From positions 1,674,001-1,738,000 of the forward strand of contig OZ241182.1 of the NCBI GenBank assembly GCA_965199595.1: a stretch of 64,000 nt of DNA, given 5' to 3'. Origin of the DNA: JBBROS01 sp965199595 (GTDB lineage: Bacteria; Pseudomonadota; Alphaproteobacteria; Acetobacterales; Acetobacteraceae). Below, one piece after another: positions 1 to 8,346 of the stretch (positions are counted from its first letter, which is position 1; each line of letters starts with the position of its first letter). The translations under genes and the position numbers were made by a program. The notes below the pieces were generated by a model. That model was not told where the DNA came from. It did not search any database and saw only the letters and a program-made list of their open reading frames with translations.

Positions 1-272
1 AGTGCTCATGTCGATGAACAGCCGGCCCGACGCTGCCGTGATCAGTCCATCAGGACCAAGGTAGACCTCCTGCAGCGCCGTCGCGTCGAACAGCATGGAC
101 ACGATCACTTCGGCCTGCCCGGCCAGCGCCCGGAGTGTGTCCGCGATCGGCAAGCCGCTCGTGGCGGCCCTGTCGCGGGATCGGTTCCAGACCACAACCT
201 CCTCTCCGGTTTCGAGCAGCCGCGCCGCAATCGCAGCGCCCATCTCCCCAACCCCGCGACGCCGACGCGCAT
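1..272 (-). pseudogene. NAD-binding 6-phosphogluconate/3-hydroxyisobutyrate dehydrogenase-like, N-terminal part, frameshifted
   Basis: The minus strand starts with ATG at 272 and reads MRVGVAGLG, then loses frame. Restoring one base in the run near 243-250 gives GLGEMGAAIAARL, the GxGxxG dinucleotide fold of the beta-hydroxyacid dehydrogenase family, followed by VVVWNRSRDRA and VIVSMLFDATALQEVY, also typical of that family. The gene continues beyond the window start, so only about 90 residues are visible. Members reduce or oxidise small hydroxyacids with NAD(P). The single missing base could be genuine decay, likely beside other broken genes, or a sequencing error. The substrate cannot be inferred. 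Confidence 0.7.
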
Positions 273-295
273 GATCGCCTCCTTCGTCGCGCTGT

Positions 296-905
296 TCAGA
301 TGCCTTGACCGCCGGATACTTCGATGCGCTGTGCGTTCACCCAGCCGTTGTCGTCCCCGAGCAGGCTCGCGATCATCGGGCCGACATCATCTGGCAGCCC
401 GGCGCGGCCGAGCGCTGTCATGTCAGCAAACAGCTTGTTGATCTCCAGATTGTCGCGCACCCCGCCGCCGCCGAAATCGGTTTCGATCGCGCCCGGCGCT
501 ACCGTGTTCACCCTGATGCCGCGTGCGCCCAGCTCCTTGGCCATGTAGCGGGTTCAGCACCTCGACTGCGCCCTTCACCGCCGCAGAGGCGGCGTAGCCT
601 GGAAAGCGAACCCGGGTCAGGCCGGAGGACAGGTTTACGATGCGGCCACCATCCGCGATCAGCGGCAGCAGCGTCTGAGTAAGGACGTAAACGCCCTTGA
701 AGTGGACGTTGCACAGCTCGTCGAACTTCGCCTCGGTTGTCTGATCCAGCATCGCATAGGTTCCGTGCCCGGCGTTGTTCACCAGGTAATCGAACGTGTC
801 CCGCTTCCAATTGTTCCGAAGCGTCGTCCGGAGTTGGCTGGTGAACGCGGGGAAACCAGGGACACGGCCCGTGTCGAGCTGGAGGGCAACAGCCTTGCGG
901 GTCAC
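296..905 (-). pseudogene. Short-chain dehydrogenase/reductase, broken: 5' end lost to IS3, internal frameshift
   Basis: The minus strand encodes an SDR body in two frames. The first part runs from about 905 and contains FDYLVNNAGHG (SDR NNAG motif) and IVNLSSG. The second starts near 544 with MAKELGARGIRVNTVAPGAIETDF and ends VSGGQGI. One extra base near 553-554 separates them. The N-terminal TGxxxGIG cofactor motif is absent: at about 905 the frame passes into the ADLTYV segment of an IS3 transposase. The usual catalytic YxxxK also looks altered, since SAAVK stands where close relatives have YAAMK. Three independent lesions argue for a dead gene. SDRs of this subtype are NAD(P)-dependent oxidoreductases of unknown substrate. 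Confidence 0.8.
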
Positions 906-910
906 GTAGG

Positions 911-1277
911 TCAAGTCTGCCCCCTCCGCCACCATTCCACGTGCTTCGCACGTGGAACCTTGGGTGGCTCCGCCCAGAGCTGGGTGGGGCGGTCGGGCAC
1001 GATATCCTTGGCCAGGTCAGGGTAGATCGGGCCGCCATGGTCGCTGTCCGTCGTCACCACGAAACGGCGTCGTCGCCTGGGCTGCAGGCCATGCTCACGC
1101 ATCAGGCGCCGGAGCTTCTTGGCGTTCACCACCACGCCCTCGTGCCGCAACGCCGCTCCGATCCGGCGGTAGCCGTGGCACTCGAACTCGTCGCAGATCG
1201 CGCCGATCCGGCTCAGGAGAGCTTCGGCATCCAGCGGAATGGCTGCCGTGCCGTAGAAGGTCGATCGAGAAGCCTCA
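911..1277 (-). pseudogene. IS3 orfB transposase remnant
   Basis: Encodes AEALLSRIGAICDEFECHG, then YRRIGAALRHEG and LRRLMREHGLQPRRRRRFV, the segment preceding the DDE core in IS3 OrfB proteins (HTH_21 region), then DRPTQLW, where WVADITYV is expected. A palindromic insert at 924-974 breaks the frame there, and ADLTYV resumes in another frame. The DDE catalytic residues are entirely lost. In intact IS3 elements OrfB is made as an OrfAB fusion by frameshifting. Confidence 0.8.
924..974. repeat. Palindromic repeat with 7-bp flanking direct repeats, inside the IS3 remnant
   Basis: A perfect hairpin (10-bp arms, 3-nt loop) spans 935-957, with arms TTCCACGTGC and GCACGTGGAA. CTCCGCC occurs directly repeated at 924-930 and 968-974, like a target-site duplication. 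CCACC/GGTGG extends the stem imperfectly. It interrupts orfB between QLW and ADLTYV. It could be a REP-like or miniature element; no second copy was seen in the window. Confidence 0.55.
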
Positions 1278-1637
1278 TCAGCTCACACCCCCGGGCAACG
1301 GAGACATCGCGGGGCCGGTGATGACGGAGGTAGTCGCGGTTCTCGGCCGGGGAGCATGCTTTAAAGCCCCCTTTAGCAGCTCGAGCTCCAATGCCTGCCG
1401 ACCCACCATCCGTTCCAGGGCTGCGATCCTGGCTTCATATTCCTGGATCAGATCCGCTGCCTGCGCGTCCTCGTCGAAAGCTCCAGCCTCGAACTTGGCA
1501 GTCCAGATCCGGATCAACTGACGCGAGATGTCGTGCCGGTTGGCCAAGGCGTGCAGGGTTTCACCTGCGATGAACTCTCCGACCACCTGCCGCTTGAACG
1601 CGGCGCTCTGTGAACGATGCCGTGCCATGACTTCCAT
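1278..1637 (-). CDS. IS3-family OrfA transposase subunit
   Basis: 119 residues. The N-terminal part (SAAFKRQVVGEFIAGETLHA, then LANRHDISRQLIRIW) is the HTH_Tnp_1 helix-turn-helix that binds IS3 inverted repeats. A leucine-zipper-like helix follows (LIQEYEARIAALERMVGRQ), typical of OrfA oligomerisation. The C-terminus is proline-rich, ending SPLPGGVS, where programmed -1 frameshifting into orfB would occur. The reading frame is intact, but its partner orfB is truncated, so only DNA-binding activity could remain. Confidence 0.85.
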   Translation of the reverse strand: MEVMARHRSQSAAFKRQVVGEFIAGETLHALANRHDISRQLIRIWTAKFEAGAFDEDAQAADLIQEYEARIAALERMVGRQALELELLKGALKHAPRPRTATTSVITGPAMSPLPGGVS

Positions 1638-1762
1638 CCTCCGGAAGCCCAGCCAGAGGGGTCAATCCATTTCGCTCAATCTGTCCACTCGCAGGGGCGC
1701 ACTCCAAAGTGCCGGGAACTTTGAAATTTGGCCGGCCGGCTGTCAGCAGGCTGGCGCAGATC

Positions 1763-3121
1763 TTAGGCTGCCTTCGTGACCGAAGGACGTGCGGCGTCTT
1801 CCATCTCTCGCCGCAGCGCCAGGACATCGAGATCACGCTCGATTTCGACATCGGCGAAGCTCACGATCTGATCCTTGGCGACAGCACGCTTGAGTCTTAC
1901 GTTGTGCGCCAGCCCAATTGGCAGCCCGCCCATGGCCAGGCTGCGCGTCGCCGGAATGGCGTTGGCCCACACGGCGAAGCCGCCTTCGCCGTCGAGCATC
2001 TCGCCGGGCTTGAGGTCCCGCTTGGCAGTGGCAACAGCATCGCCTCTGAAGCTCTTGGAGGTTCCGGTTGGCTCGTTGCGTAAAACAGCCGATAAGACGC
2101 TAACACTGGTTTCCAGGCCGATCAAGTGAAACGGGCGCCACATCGAGGCATACCAGCCTGACGGATCCGTCAGCAGACCATATTGCTTGAAGCAAGCGCG
2201 CGAATATTCGTTATTTGCTTTGAACGTCACGAATACACCATAGCGAATGTTGTTGAATACCTCGCGACCGTCCGGCTCCTGGCTTGCGGCGATGTCCACG
2301 AGGCCGCTGCGGGCCAGGCGTCCGCCATCCTCCTGCGGGCGAAACACGCGCGCGAGATCCGTCAAACCGGCAGGCGGAAAACCAAGGCCATCGTCCGGAC
2401 AGTCCAAACCGGTGCCGTTAGCGACCGCGGCCATCTCAATCGCGGCTTTGGTGCCGTCAGTGAACGAGTTGTACATCTTTGGATTGAAATCGCCCTTGGC
2501 GACCTCCTCCTCGGACCAGCCGAAGAAGCCCCAGACGGTGTCGGGCGTCGAGTAGCGGTAGCGCGGTTCGAAGTTCATACCCTTTCCGGCCGAGGTCAGC
2601 TCGAATCCGCAGGAGCGAGCCCAATCGACCAACTCGCAGATCAGCGCGGGCTGATCGCCATAGGCCATGCTGTAGACGAGGCCCTTGGCACGGGCCTTCT
2701 CGGCGAGCAAAGGGCCGCACAGGACGTCGGCTTCGACGTTGACCATAACGACGTGCTTGTTGCCTTCGATCGCGGCCATGGCGTGCCGCACGCCGGCGAG
2801 CGGGTGGCCGGTCGCCTCGATGATGCAATCAATCTCGCCGGAAGCTGCCAAGGCCATCGCGTCGTCCGTGACGCAGGTGCCGCCGGTACGGGCGGCCTCG
2901 CCGAGAGATTTGGCAGCAAAGCGCTCGGCCGGCCAGCCGACGCGGTCCAACGAGGCGCGGGCCTTGCCGACGTCGAGATCGGCGACACCGACGACGTGAA
3001 AACCCTTGATCCATTGCGCTTGGGCCAGCACCATCGAGCCGAATTTGCCGGCACCGATGAGGCCGACGCGTATGGGCCGACCACCCTCGGCGCGCTCAAG
3101 AAGCATGCTTGAAAGGTTCAT
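1763..3121 (-). CDS. SAF-domain NAD(P)-dependent oxidoreductase, homoserine dehydrogenase-like (COG4091 type)
   Basis: 452 residues. The Rossmann motif GAGKFG is at about residues 23-28, followed by VADLDVGKA (acidic residue ending the second strand) and the central dehydrogenase region (EATGHPLAG, KHVVMVNVEADVL, MNFEPRYRY). The last ~90 residues (LKPGEMLDGEGG onward) resemble a SAF domain. Proteins of this architecture are labelled predicted homoserine dehydrogenases, but several act on branched or short-chain sugar acids, so the substrate is open. It is convergent with nothing upstream except IS3 debris and lies downstream of the LysR gene on the same strand, with a TRAP transporter on the other side, suggesting catabolism of an imported hydroxy acid. 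It appears intact. Confidence 0.8.
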   Translation of the reverse strand: MNLSSMLLERAEGGRPIRVGLIGAGKFGSMVLAQAQWIKGFHVVGVADLDVGKARASLDRVGWPAERFAAKSLGEAARTGGTCVTDDAMALAASGEIDCIIEATGHPLAGVRHAMAAIEGNKHVVMVNVEADVLCGPLLAEKARAKGLVYSMAYGDQPALICELVDWARSCGFELTSAGKGMNFEPRYRYSTPDTVWGFFGWSEEEVAKGDFNPKMYNSFTDGTKAAIEMAAVANGTGLDCPDDGLGFPPAGLTDLARVFRPQEDGGRLARSGLVDIAASQEPDGREVFNNIRYGVFVTFKANNEYSRACFKQYGLLTDPSGWYASMWRPFHLIGLETSVSVLSAVLRNEPTGTSKSFRGDAVATAKRDLKPGEMLDGEGGFAVWANAIPATRSLAMGGLPIGLAHNVRLKRAVAKDQIVSFADVEIERDLDVLALRREMEDAARPSVTKAA

Positions 3122-3224
3122 AGCGTTTCTCCCGAGCGCCGTTGGTGCGCTGTTGCTAACGGAACGCTATCGACCGCGACGCTAAAGAACAAATGAAAAT
3201 AAGTGGTGGATGCGTTAGCAGAGC

Positions 3225-4115
3225 TTACGTATTGGCTTGCCAGGCTTTGACCTCGGTTCGTAGCCAATCGAGGAAGTTGTTGACTTTTGGCTGCCGCAAA
3301 TGGCCGGTCGGACAGACGATCCACTGTGTCGCCAACATGATCTTCGGTGGGTCGCGCACGGGGCAGGTCAGTGTTCCATCACGCACCTCGCGCCAGGTCA
3401 TAAGGTCGCTTTCGAGCGCGATACCCATTCCGTTCGTGGCGGCATCGATCGCCATATGCGTGCGGTCGAACAGCACCCGGGACCAGTGCCTAGCCGGGTT
3501 GACGGCAGCGGCGGCAAACCAGGCCTGCCATTGGACCTGAGACTTGACGGAGTGGATGAGACGATGCGCAGGCAGGTCCGCGGCATCCAGGCTTTCCGGC
3601 GTGAATAATGTAGGGGAACAGACAGGGAGAAACTGCTCTTGCGCGAGCGGTTCGGTGAAAAGGCCCGGCCAATTGCCTTGGCCGTGACGAATGTCGAGAT
3701 CGATGTTTTCGGTCAGAAAATTGGTCTGTTCGCTAGTGCCGTCGATACGTACTTCGAGAGATGGAAAAGCTCGGAGAAAGCCGCCGAGCCGCGGGAGCAA
3801 CCACTTTGTGGCCAGGCTCGGGCTAGAACGGATGGTGAGGGTAGTGACCGACCGCTGACCACGGATGGCGCGAGTGGCCTCGCCGATCTGACCAACGGCA
3901 CCGCCAATCATCTGAAAATAGCGCTCACCGGCTTCGGTTAGCATGACGGACCGGCCCGAGCGGACAGTCAGGCTGACGCCAAGCTGGAGTTCGAGCGAGT
4001 GCAGTTGCTGGCTGATGGCCGACGGCGTGACGCTCAGTGAGGCGGCGGCCCGTGTGATGCTTCCGAGTTCAGCGACCGCATGGAAAACGCTGATGGCACG
4101 GAGTGGAATGATCAT
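3225..4115 (-). CDS. LysR-family transcriptional regulator
   Basis: 296 residues. The N-terminal winged helix is clear: LRAISVFHAVAELGSITRAA, then LSVTPSAISQQLHSLE and LTEAGERYF. The rest is a periplasmic-binding-protein-like effector domain of the GcvA/AmpR type (SSPSLATKWLLPRLGGF, then LDIRHGQGNWPGL). It is transcribed divergently from the TRAP genes that start at 4333 and precedes the SAF dehydrogenase on its own strand. By the usual LysR logic it should control one or both in response to the transported substrate. Full family length, no defects seen. Confidence 0.9.
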   Translation of the reverse strand: MIIPLRAISVFHAVAELGSITRAAASLSVTPSAISQQLHSLELQLGVSLTVRSGRSVMLTEAGERYFQMIGGAVGQIGEATRAIRGQRSVTTLTIRSSPSLATKWLLPRLGGFLRAFPSLEVRIDGTSEQTNFLTENIDLDIRHGQGNWPGLFTEPLAQEQFLPVCSPTLFTPESLDAADLPAHRLIHSVKSQVQWQAWFAAAAVNPARHWSRVLFDRTHMAIDAATNGMGIALESDLMTWREVRDGTLTCPVRDPPKIMLATQWIVCPTGHLRQPKVNNFLDWLRTEVKAWQANT

Positions 4116-4127
4116 CGCTTGATGATG

Positions 4128-4159
4128 TAGCTGAGCTAATGTTTCCGCAAGTTCAGCTA
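4128..4159. promoter_or_regulatory. Inverted repeat in LysR-TRAP divergent promoter region
   Basis: TAGCTGA (4128-4134) and TCAGCTA (4153-4159) are perfect 7-bp arms 18 bp apart, just upstream of the LysR start codon at 4115 and about 170 bp upstream of dctP. LysR proteins bind such interrupted dyads next to their own gene. This is a candidate operator, inferred from position and symmetry only. Confidence 0.4.
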
Positions 4160-4332
4160 GGTTGCGCTTCAGAGACGGGTTCTCCTACGTTAGTAGAGCC
4201 AGGGACATAGAATGCCCGGCCGGCTTAAGGCCCCGTCCAATCGGGGCGATCGGGGAAGCGGCTTCGGCCATCGGACTATTCCGACGATCGCGGGACGACG
4301 GCCTCGAGGCGACATGTAGCCGGAGGACTGTC

Positions 4333-5367
4333 ATGACAACGATTTCGCCCGTAAACCCCATCGCGCTCAGTCGGCGGCGCCTGCTGACCGCAGCCAGCTT
4401 GTTGCCATTGGTGTCGATCCATGGTCGCCCCGCACAAGCCGCCGAGTTCAGCTACAAACTGGCGACCGGTCAGTCGCTGACCCAGCCGATCAACGCGCGC
4501 CTCGAGCAAGCGACCAAACGGATCCAGGAAAGTTCCGGTGGACGACTGGAGATCCGGTTCTTCCCGGCAAGCCAACTCGGCTCTGATACAGACTTGCTGA
4601 CCCAGGTGCGCAGTGGCGGAATCGATTTCCTAAACCTGGCCGGGTCGGTCATTTCGACGGTGGCGCCGGCGGCAGCGATCACCAATGTCGGGTTTGCGTT
4701 TTCGAATTACGCGCAGGTCTGGCACGGAATGGATGGCGAACTTGGCACGTTCGTGCGTGCGCAAATCGAGAAAGCGGGGGTGCTTGTCGTCGCCAAGGCG
4801 TCCGATAACGGGTTTCGACAGATCACGTCATCGGCCAAGCCGATCGGCACGCCGGGCGATCTGTCCGGTTATCGCATCCGCGTGCCGGTATCGCCGATCT
4901 TCACCTCGCTGTTCAAATCGCTCGGCGCGAACCCGACCTCGATCAACTTCAATGAGTTGTATACGGCACTGCAGACACATCTGGTCGATGGGCAGGAAAA
5001 CGGACTAGTCGCGATCGATTCGGGCAAGTTGTTCGAGGTCCAGAAATACCTGTCCGAGACGAACCACATCTGGGACCCGTTCTGGGTCATGGCGAACCGC
5101 CGGTCCTTCACCAAGCTGCCGGATGACCTGCAGCAACTAGTACGACACGAATTCGACCGCGCATCGATGGAGCAGCGTGACGACGTCGTGAAGCTGAACG
5201 ACACGCTGCAGGCGCAGTTGACGGCTAAGGGATTGATCTTCTCGGCCGCCGATAAGCCCGCTTTCCGGTCGGCGCTGGCGCAGTCCGGCTTCTACAAGGA
5301 ATGGCAGCAAAAGTTCGGCCCGGACGCATGGTCCGCCCTACAGGCTGTCGTCGGCAGCTTGGCGTGA
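4333..5367 (+). CDS. dctP: TRAP transporter substrate-binding protein (DctP family), copy 1
   Basis: 344 residues from the ATG at 4333, chosen because GGAGGA lies 5 bases upstream and the signal sequence follows at once. The N-terminus (LSRRRLLTAASLLPL, ending RPAQAAEF) is a twin-arginine-type signal. The mature protein has the DctP fold hallmarks, including the selectivity-helix region ISFNE-like SINFNELYTALQTHLVDGQE and LSETNHIWDPFWVMANRR. It binds an organic acid in the periplasm and delivers it to DctQM. The stop overlaps the next start (GTGA at 5364-5367). It is closely related to the second copy at 40,856, with the same signal type and the same overlap. Confidence 0.9.
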   Translation: MTTISPVNPIALSRRRLLTAASLLPLVSIHGRPAQAAEFSYKLATGQSLTQPINARLEQATKRIQESSGGRLEIRFFPASQLGSDTDLLTQVRSGGIDFLNLAGSVISTVAPAAAITNVGFAFSNYAQVWHGMDGELGTFVRAQIEKAGVLVVAKASDNGFRQITSSAKPIGTPGDLSGYRIRVPVSPIFTSLFKSLGANPTSINFNELYTALQTHLVDGQENGLVAIDSGKLFEVQKYLSETNHIWDPFWVMANRRSFTKLPDDLQQLVRHEFDRASMEQRDDVVKLNDTLQAQLTAKGLIFSAADKPAFRSALAQSGFYKEWQQKFGPDAWSALQAVVGSLA

Positions 5368-7228
5368 GCGCCCTCGTCGGCGCCGAGGCCGGGTCGATGC
5401 CCACCCCGGCGCTGGCGAGCCGTTTCGAGCGCGTCTTGCGCGCCGCCGTCGAGGTTCCGGCCTGCGCTTTGGTCGTGGCGGAGGTCGCGCTGCTTTTCGC
5501 GGGGATCGTGGCGCGCACGGTGTTCCAGTCGCCGCTGATCTGGAGCGACGAACTAGCATCGATCCTCTTCTTGTGGCTCGCGATGCTGGGAAGCGTCGTG
5601 GCGATCCAACGAGGCGAGCACATGCGGCTTACCTTCGTGGTCAGCGCGTTGCCGCCACGAGCACGGATGTGGTGCGAGGTGCTGGCCATCGGTGCGGTGG
5701 CGGTGTTCCTGGCACTGCTGCTGCCGTCGGCGCTGGACTACATGGACGATCAGGCAATGGTCGAAACGCCGGCACTCGGCTGGTCCGGCACAGTGCGGGC
5801 GATGGCGATGCCGGTCGGCTGCGGACTAGCCCTCATCAGCGCCCTCGCGCGGCTGGCGCGACAGCATCCGCGGGACATTGCCGGCGTCGTGTTGGTGGTC
5901 GCAATCGTGGCCGGAGTGCTCTATCTGAGCCAGGGTGCGTTCGCCGCGATCGGCAACTGGGCGCTGATGGTGTTCTTCGTCGGTTTGCTCGGGGCGGCGG
6001 TGCTGGCGGGGGTGCCGATCGCGTTCAGCTTCGCGCTGTCGACCAGCGCCTATCTGCTCACGACCACCTCGACGCCACTGACCATCGTGGTCGGACGCAT
6101 GGAGGAAGGCATGAGCGGCCTCATTCTGCTCGCCGTGCCACTTTTCGTGTTGCTGGGCCAATTGGTCGAGGCGACGGGAATGGCGCGCGTGATGGTCGCG
6201 TTCCTTGCGTCGTTGCTCGGCCATGTGCGGGCGGGCATGTCATATGTCCTACTCGGCGCCATGCTGCTGGTATCGGGCATCTCAGGCTCGAAGACGGCCG
6301 ACATGGCCGCGATTGCCCCGGTGCTGTTCCCAGAAATGCGCAAGCGCGGCATGAAGGACGGTGAGCTGCTGTCACTGCTGGCGGCGTCGGGCGCGATGAG
6401 TGAGACGATCCCGCCATCGATCGTTCTGATCGCAATCGCTTCCGTGACAGGCGTGTCGATCGCAGCCTTGTTCACGGCGGGTATTCTCCCGGCCATCGTG
6501 TTGGCATTGGTGCTGGCGCTGGTGGCTCGGCATCGGGCCGGATCGGAGAACGAGACGTTGCCACCGCGGGCGCCGCCCCGGATCGTGGTGCGCAGTCTAA
6601 TCGTCGCTCTTCCGGCGCTGTTGCTGCCCTTCCTAATTCGCTCGGCCGTCGTCGAGGGTGTCGCCACGGCGACGGAGGTGTCGACGATCGGCATCGCGTT
6701 CTCACTGGTGCTTGGCCTACTGATCTATCGCGGCGGGTTGAGTTGGAATAAGGCGCTGCCGATGTTGACGCGGACGGCGTCACTGTCCGGCGCGATCCTG
6801 TTCATCGTCGGTGCGGCGAGCGCGATGGCGTGGGCATTGACGCAATCCGGTTTCTCGCACGACCTGGCGACGGCGATGGCCGGGGTGCCCGGCGGCCGGG
6901 TCGGCTTCATGTTGGTGTCGATCGCAGCATTTACGGTGCTGGGCAGTTTGCTCGAGGGTATCCCGGCGATCGTTCTGTTCGGGCCGCTACTTTTCCCAGT
7001 TGCCCGACAGTTCGGCGTCAACGACGTTCATTATAGCATGGTGGTAATCCTTGCGATGGGATGGGATTATTCGCACCACCGTTCGGACTTTGTTATTATG
7101 CAGCTTGCATTATTGGTGACATCGCACCTGAGGCAGGCATGCGGCGAATCTGGATTTATCTGGCTTGGCTCATGGTTGGATTGATAGCGATCGCCTTTGT
7201 TCCCTGGATCTCGACAGTGTTTCTTTAG
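5364..7228 (+). pseudogene. dctQM: TRAP transporter fused DctQ-DctM permease, copy 1, C-terminal frameshift
   Basis: GTG start at 5364, overlapping the dctP stop exactly as in copy 2. Residues ~1-170 are a DctQ-like small permease (SPLIWSDELASILFLWLAML, then HMRLTFV). The rest is DctM, with ILLAVPLFVLLGQLVEATGM, ISGSKTADMAAIAPVLFPEM, SGAMSETIPPSIVLIAIAS and LLEGIPAIVLFGPLLFP. At about 7061 one base is missing compared with the copy-2 frame (ATGGGA-TGGGA). The frame as it stands runs off into an unrelated tail ending at 7184; restoring the base gives APPFGLCYYAAC and a natural end at the TAG at 7226-7228. The last transmembrane region is lost, so function is doubtful unless the base is a sequencing error. 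Confidence 0.85.
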
Positions 7229-7353
7229 GGGCTTCTAAGACAGGTTCCGCGGCACAGGTTTCTTTCAACCTTTAATGTCCATCCGAGATCATCTTGAGTG
7301 TTTGAGGCTGGTTGTGGTTTGGTACGTCCAGATGTGTCTGGACAGGTCTGTGG

Positions 7354-8219
7354 ATGTGGACTGCTGAGAACCGAGGCCGCTATGACCGGAGCAGGTTGCG
7401 CTACCCCACGGACCTGACGGATGCCGAGTGGGCGCTGGTGGAACGACTGATCCCGCCCGCCAAGCGAGGCGGAAACAAGCGCACGGCCAACATGCGTGCC
7501 GTGGTGGATGGCCTCATGTACATCCTGGGCACGGGCTGCCAATGGGCGGCAATCCCCAAGGATCTGGCCCCGCGCAGCACGGTGGATCTGGCCCCGCGCA
7601 GCACGGTGCACGACTACTTCAGCCTTTGGACCTGGGACGGCACGCTGACGCGCCTGCACCATGCGCTCTACGTCCAGTGCCGTGAGCAGGCGGGGCGCGA
7701 GGCCAGCCCCACTATGGGCATCATCGACAGCCAGAGCGTGAAGAGCGCGGAAAAAGGGGGCGCTCGGATCGACACGGCTACGACGCCGGAAAGAAGATCA
7801 AGGGCAAGAAGCGCCACGTCCTCGTCGACACGCAAGGCCTGCTGATGCACGCGGTGGTGCACGCCGCCGATGTGCAGGACAGGGATGGCGGCGTGCTGGT
7901 GATGGCGACCCTGTTCGGGCTGTCTCCGTTCCTGCTCAAGTTCTACGCCGACAGCGGCTACGCCGGCCCGAAGTTCCAGGCCGGCCTTGCCCGAGCATGC
8001 CGCCAGGTTGACGTCGAGATCGTCAGGCGCTCGGACGCAGCCGCAGGCAAGTTCGTGGTGCTGCCGAAGCGTTGGATCGTGGAGCGCACCATCGCCTGGT
8101 TGAACCGATGCCGCCGCCTGGCCAAGGACTGGGAGCGCCTGAACCACAACGCCCTTGCGTTTCTGAAATGGGAGTCGGTCCGCTTCATGCTGCGGAAGCT
8201 ATGTCGAACAACACCATGA
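7354..8219 (+). pseudogene. IS5-family transposase, frameshifted
   Basis: ATG at 7354 opens MWTAENRGRYDRS, then LTDAEWALVERLIPPAKRGG (DUF4096-type N-terminus of IS5 transposases), TGCQWAAIPKDL, the first catalytic Asp in IIDSQSVKSAEKGG, then loss of frame near 7773 where about four bases are missing (GGARID should continue PHGYDAGKK). The remaining part, from 7775 in another frame, has GKKRHVLVDTQGLLMHAVV, FYADSGYAGP (second Asp) and WIVERTIAWLNRCRRLAKDW (catalytic Glu). A 24-bp tandem duplication adds eight residues at 7561-7608. Not functional as it stands. Terminal repeats were not resolved. Confidence 0.85.
7561..7608 (+). repeat. Perfect 24-bp tandem duplication within the IS5 transposase
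   Basis: Bases 7561-7584 are repeated exactly at 7585-7608. In frame this doubles the octapeptide DLAPRSTV, which occurs once in relatives (PKDLPPRSTLHDYF pattern). It looks like replication slippage in an already silent transposase. Confidence 0.95.
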
Positions 8220-8346
8220 TCCCGGATAGATACTGAGTTCTGGTATGATGTCTGCTTCCCCGGTTGGTGCACGCTGAAACCGACTGTCCGGTTCCGGTCA
8301 GTTCGGGCCTCCTTGTTAAATGAGCCGCGTCTGGAGGTCACGTATG

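Larger units (their letters stand above)
903..1706 (-). mobile_element. IS3-family insertion sequence, truncated at its 3' side
   Basis: The left end lies near 1683-1706 (on the minus strand it reads TGGAGTGCGCCCCTGCGAG, then TGGACAGATTGAGCG). It is followed by an orfA with a helix-turn-helix and a partial orfB that stops after the first strand of the integrase core (DLTYV). The right half and right inverted repeat are missing; SDR sequence begins directly at about 905. A second copy of the same left end occurs near 12,366-12,440 in the opposite orientation. The element can no longer transpose by itself. Confidence 0.8.
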
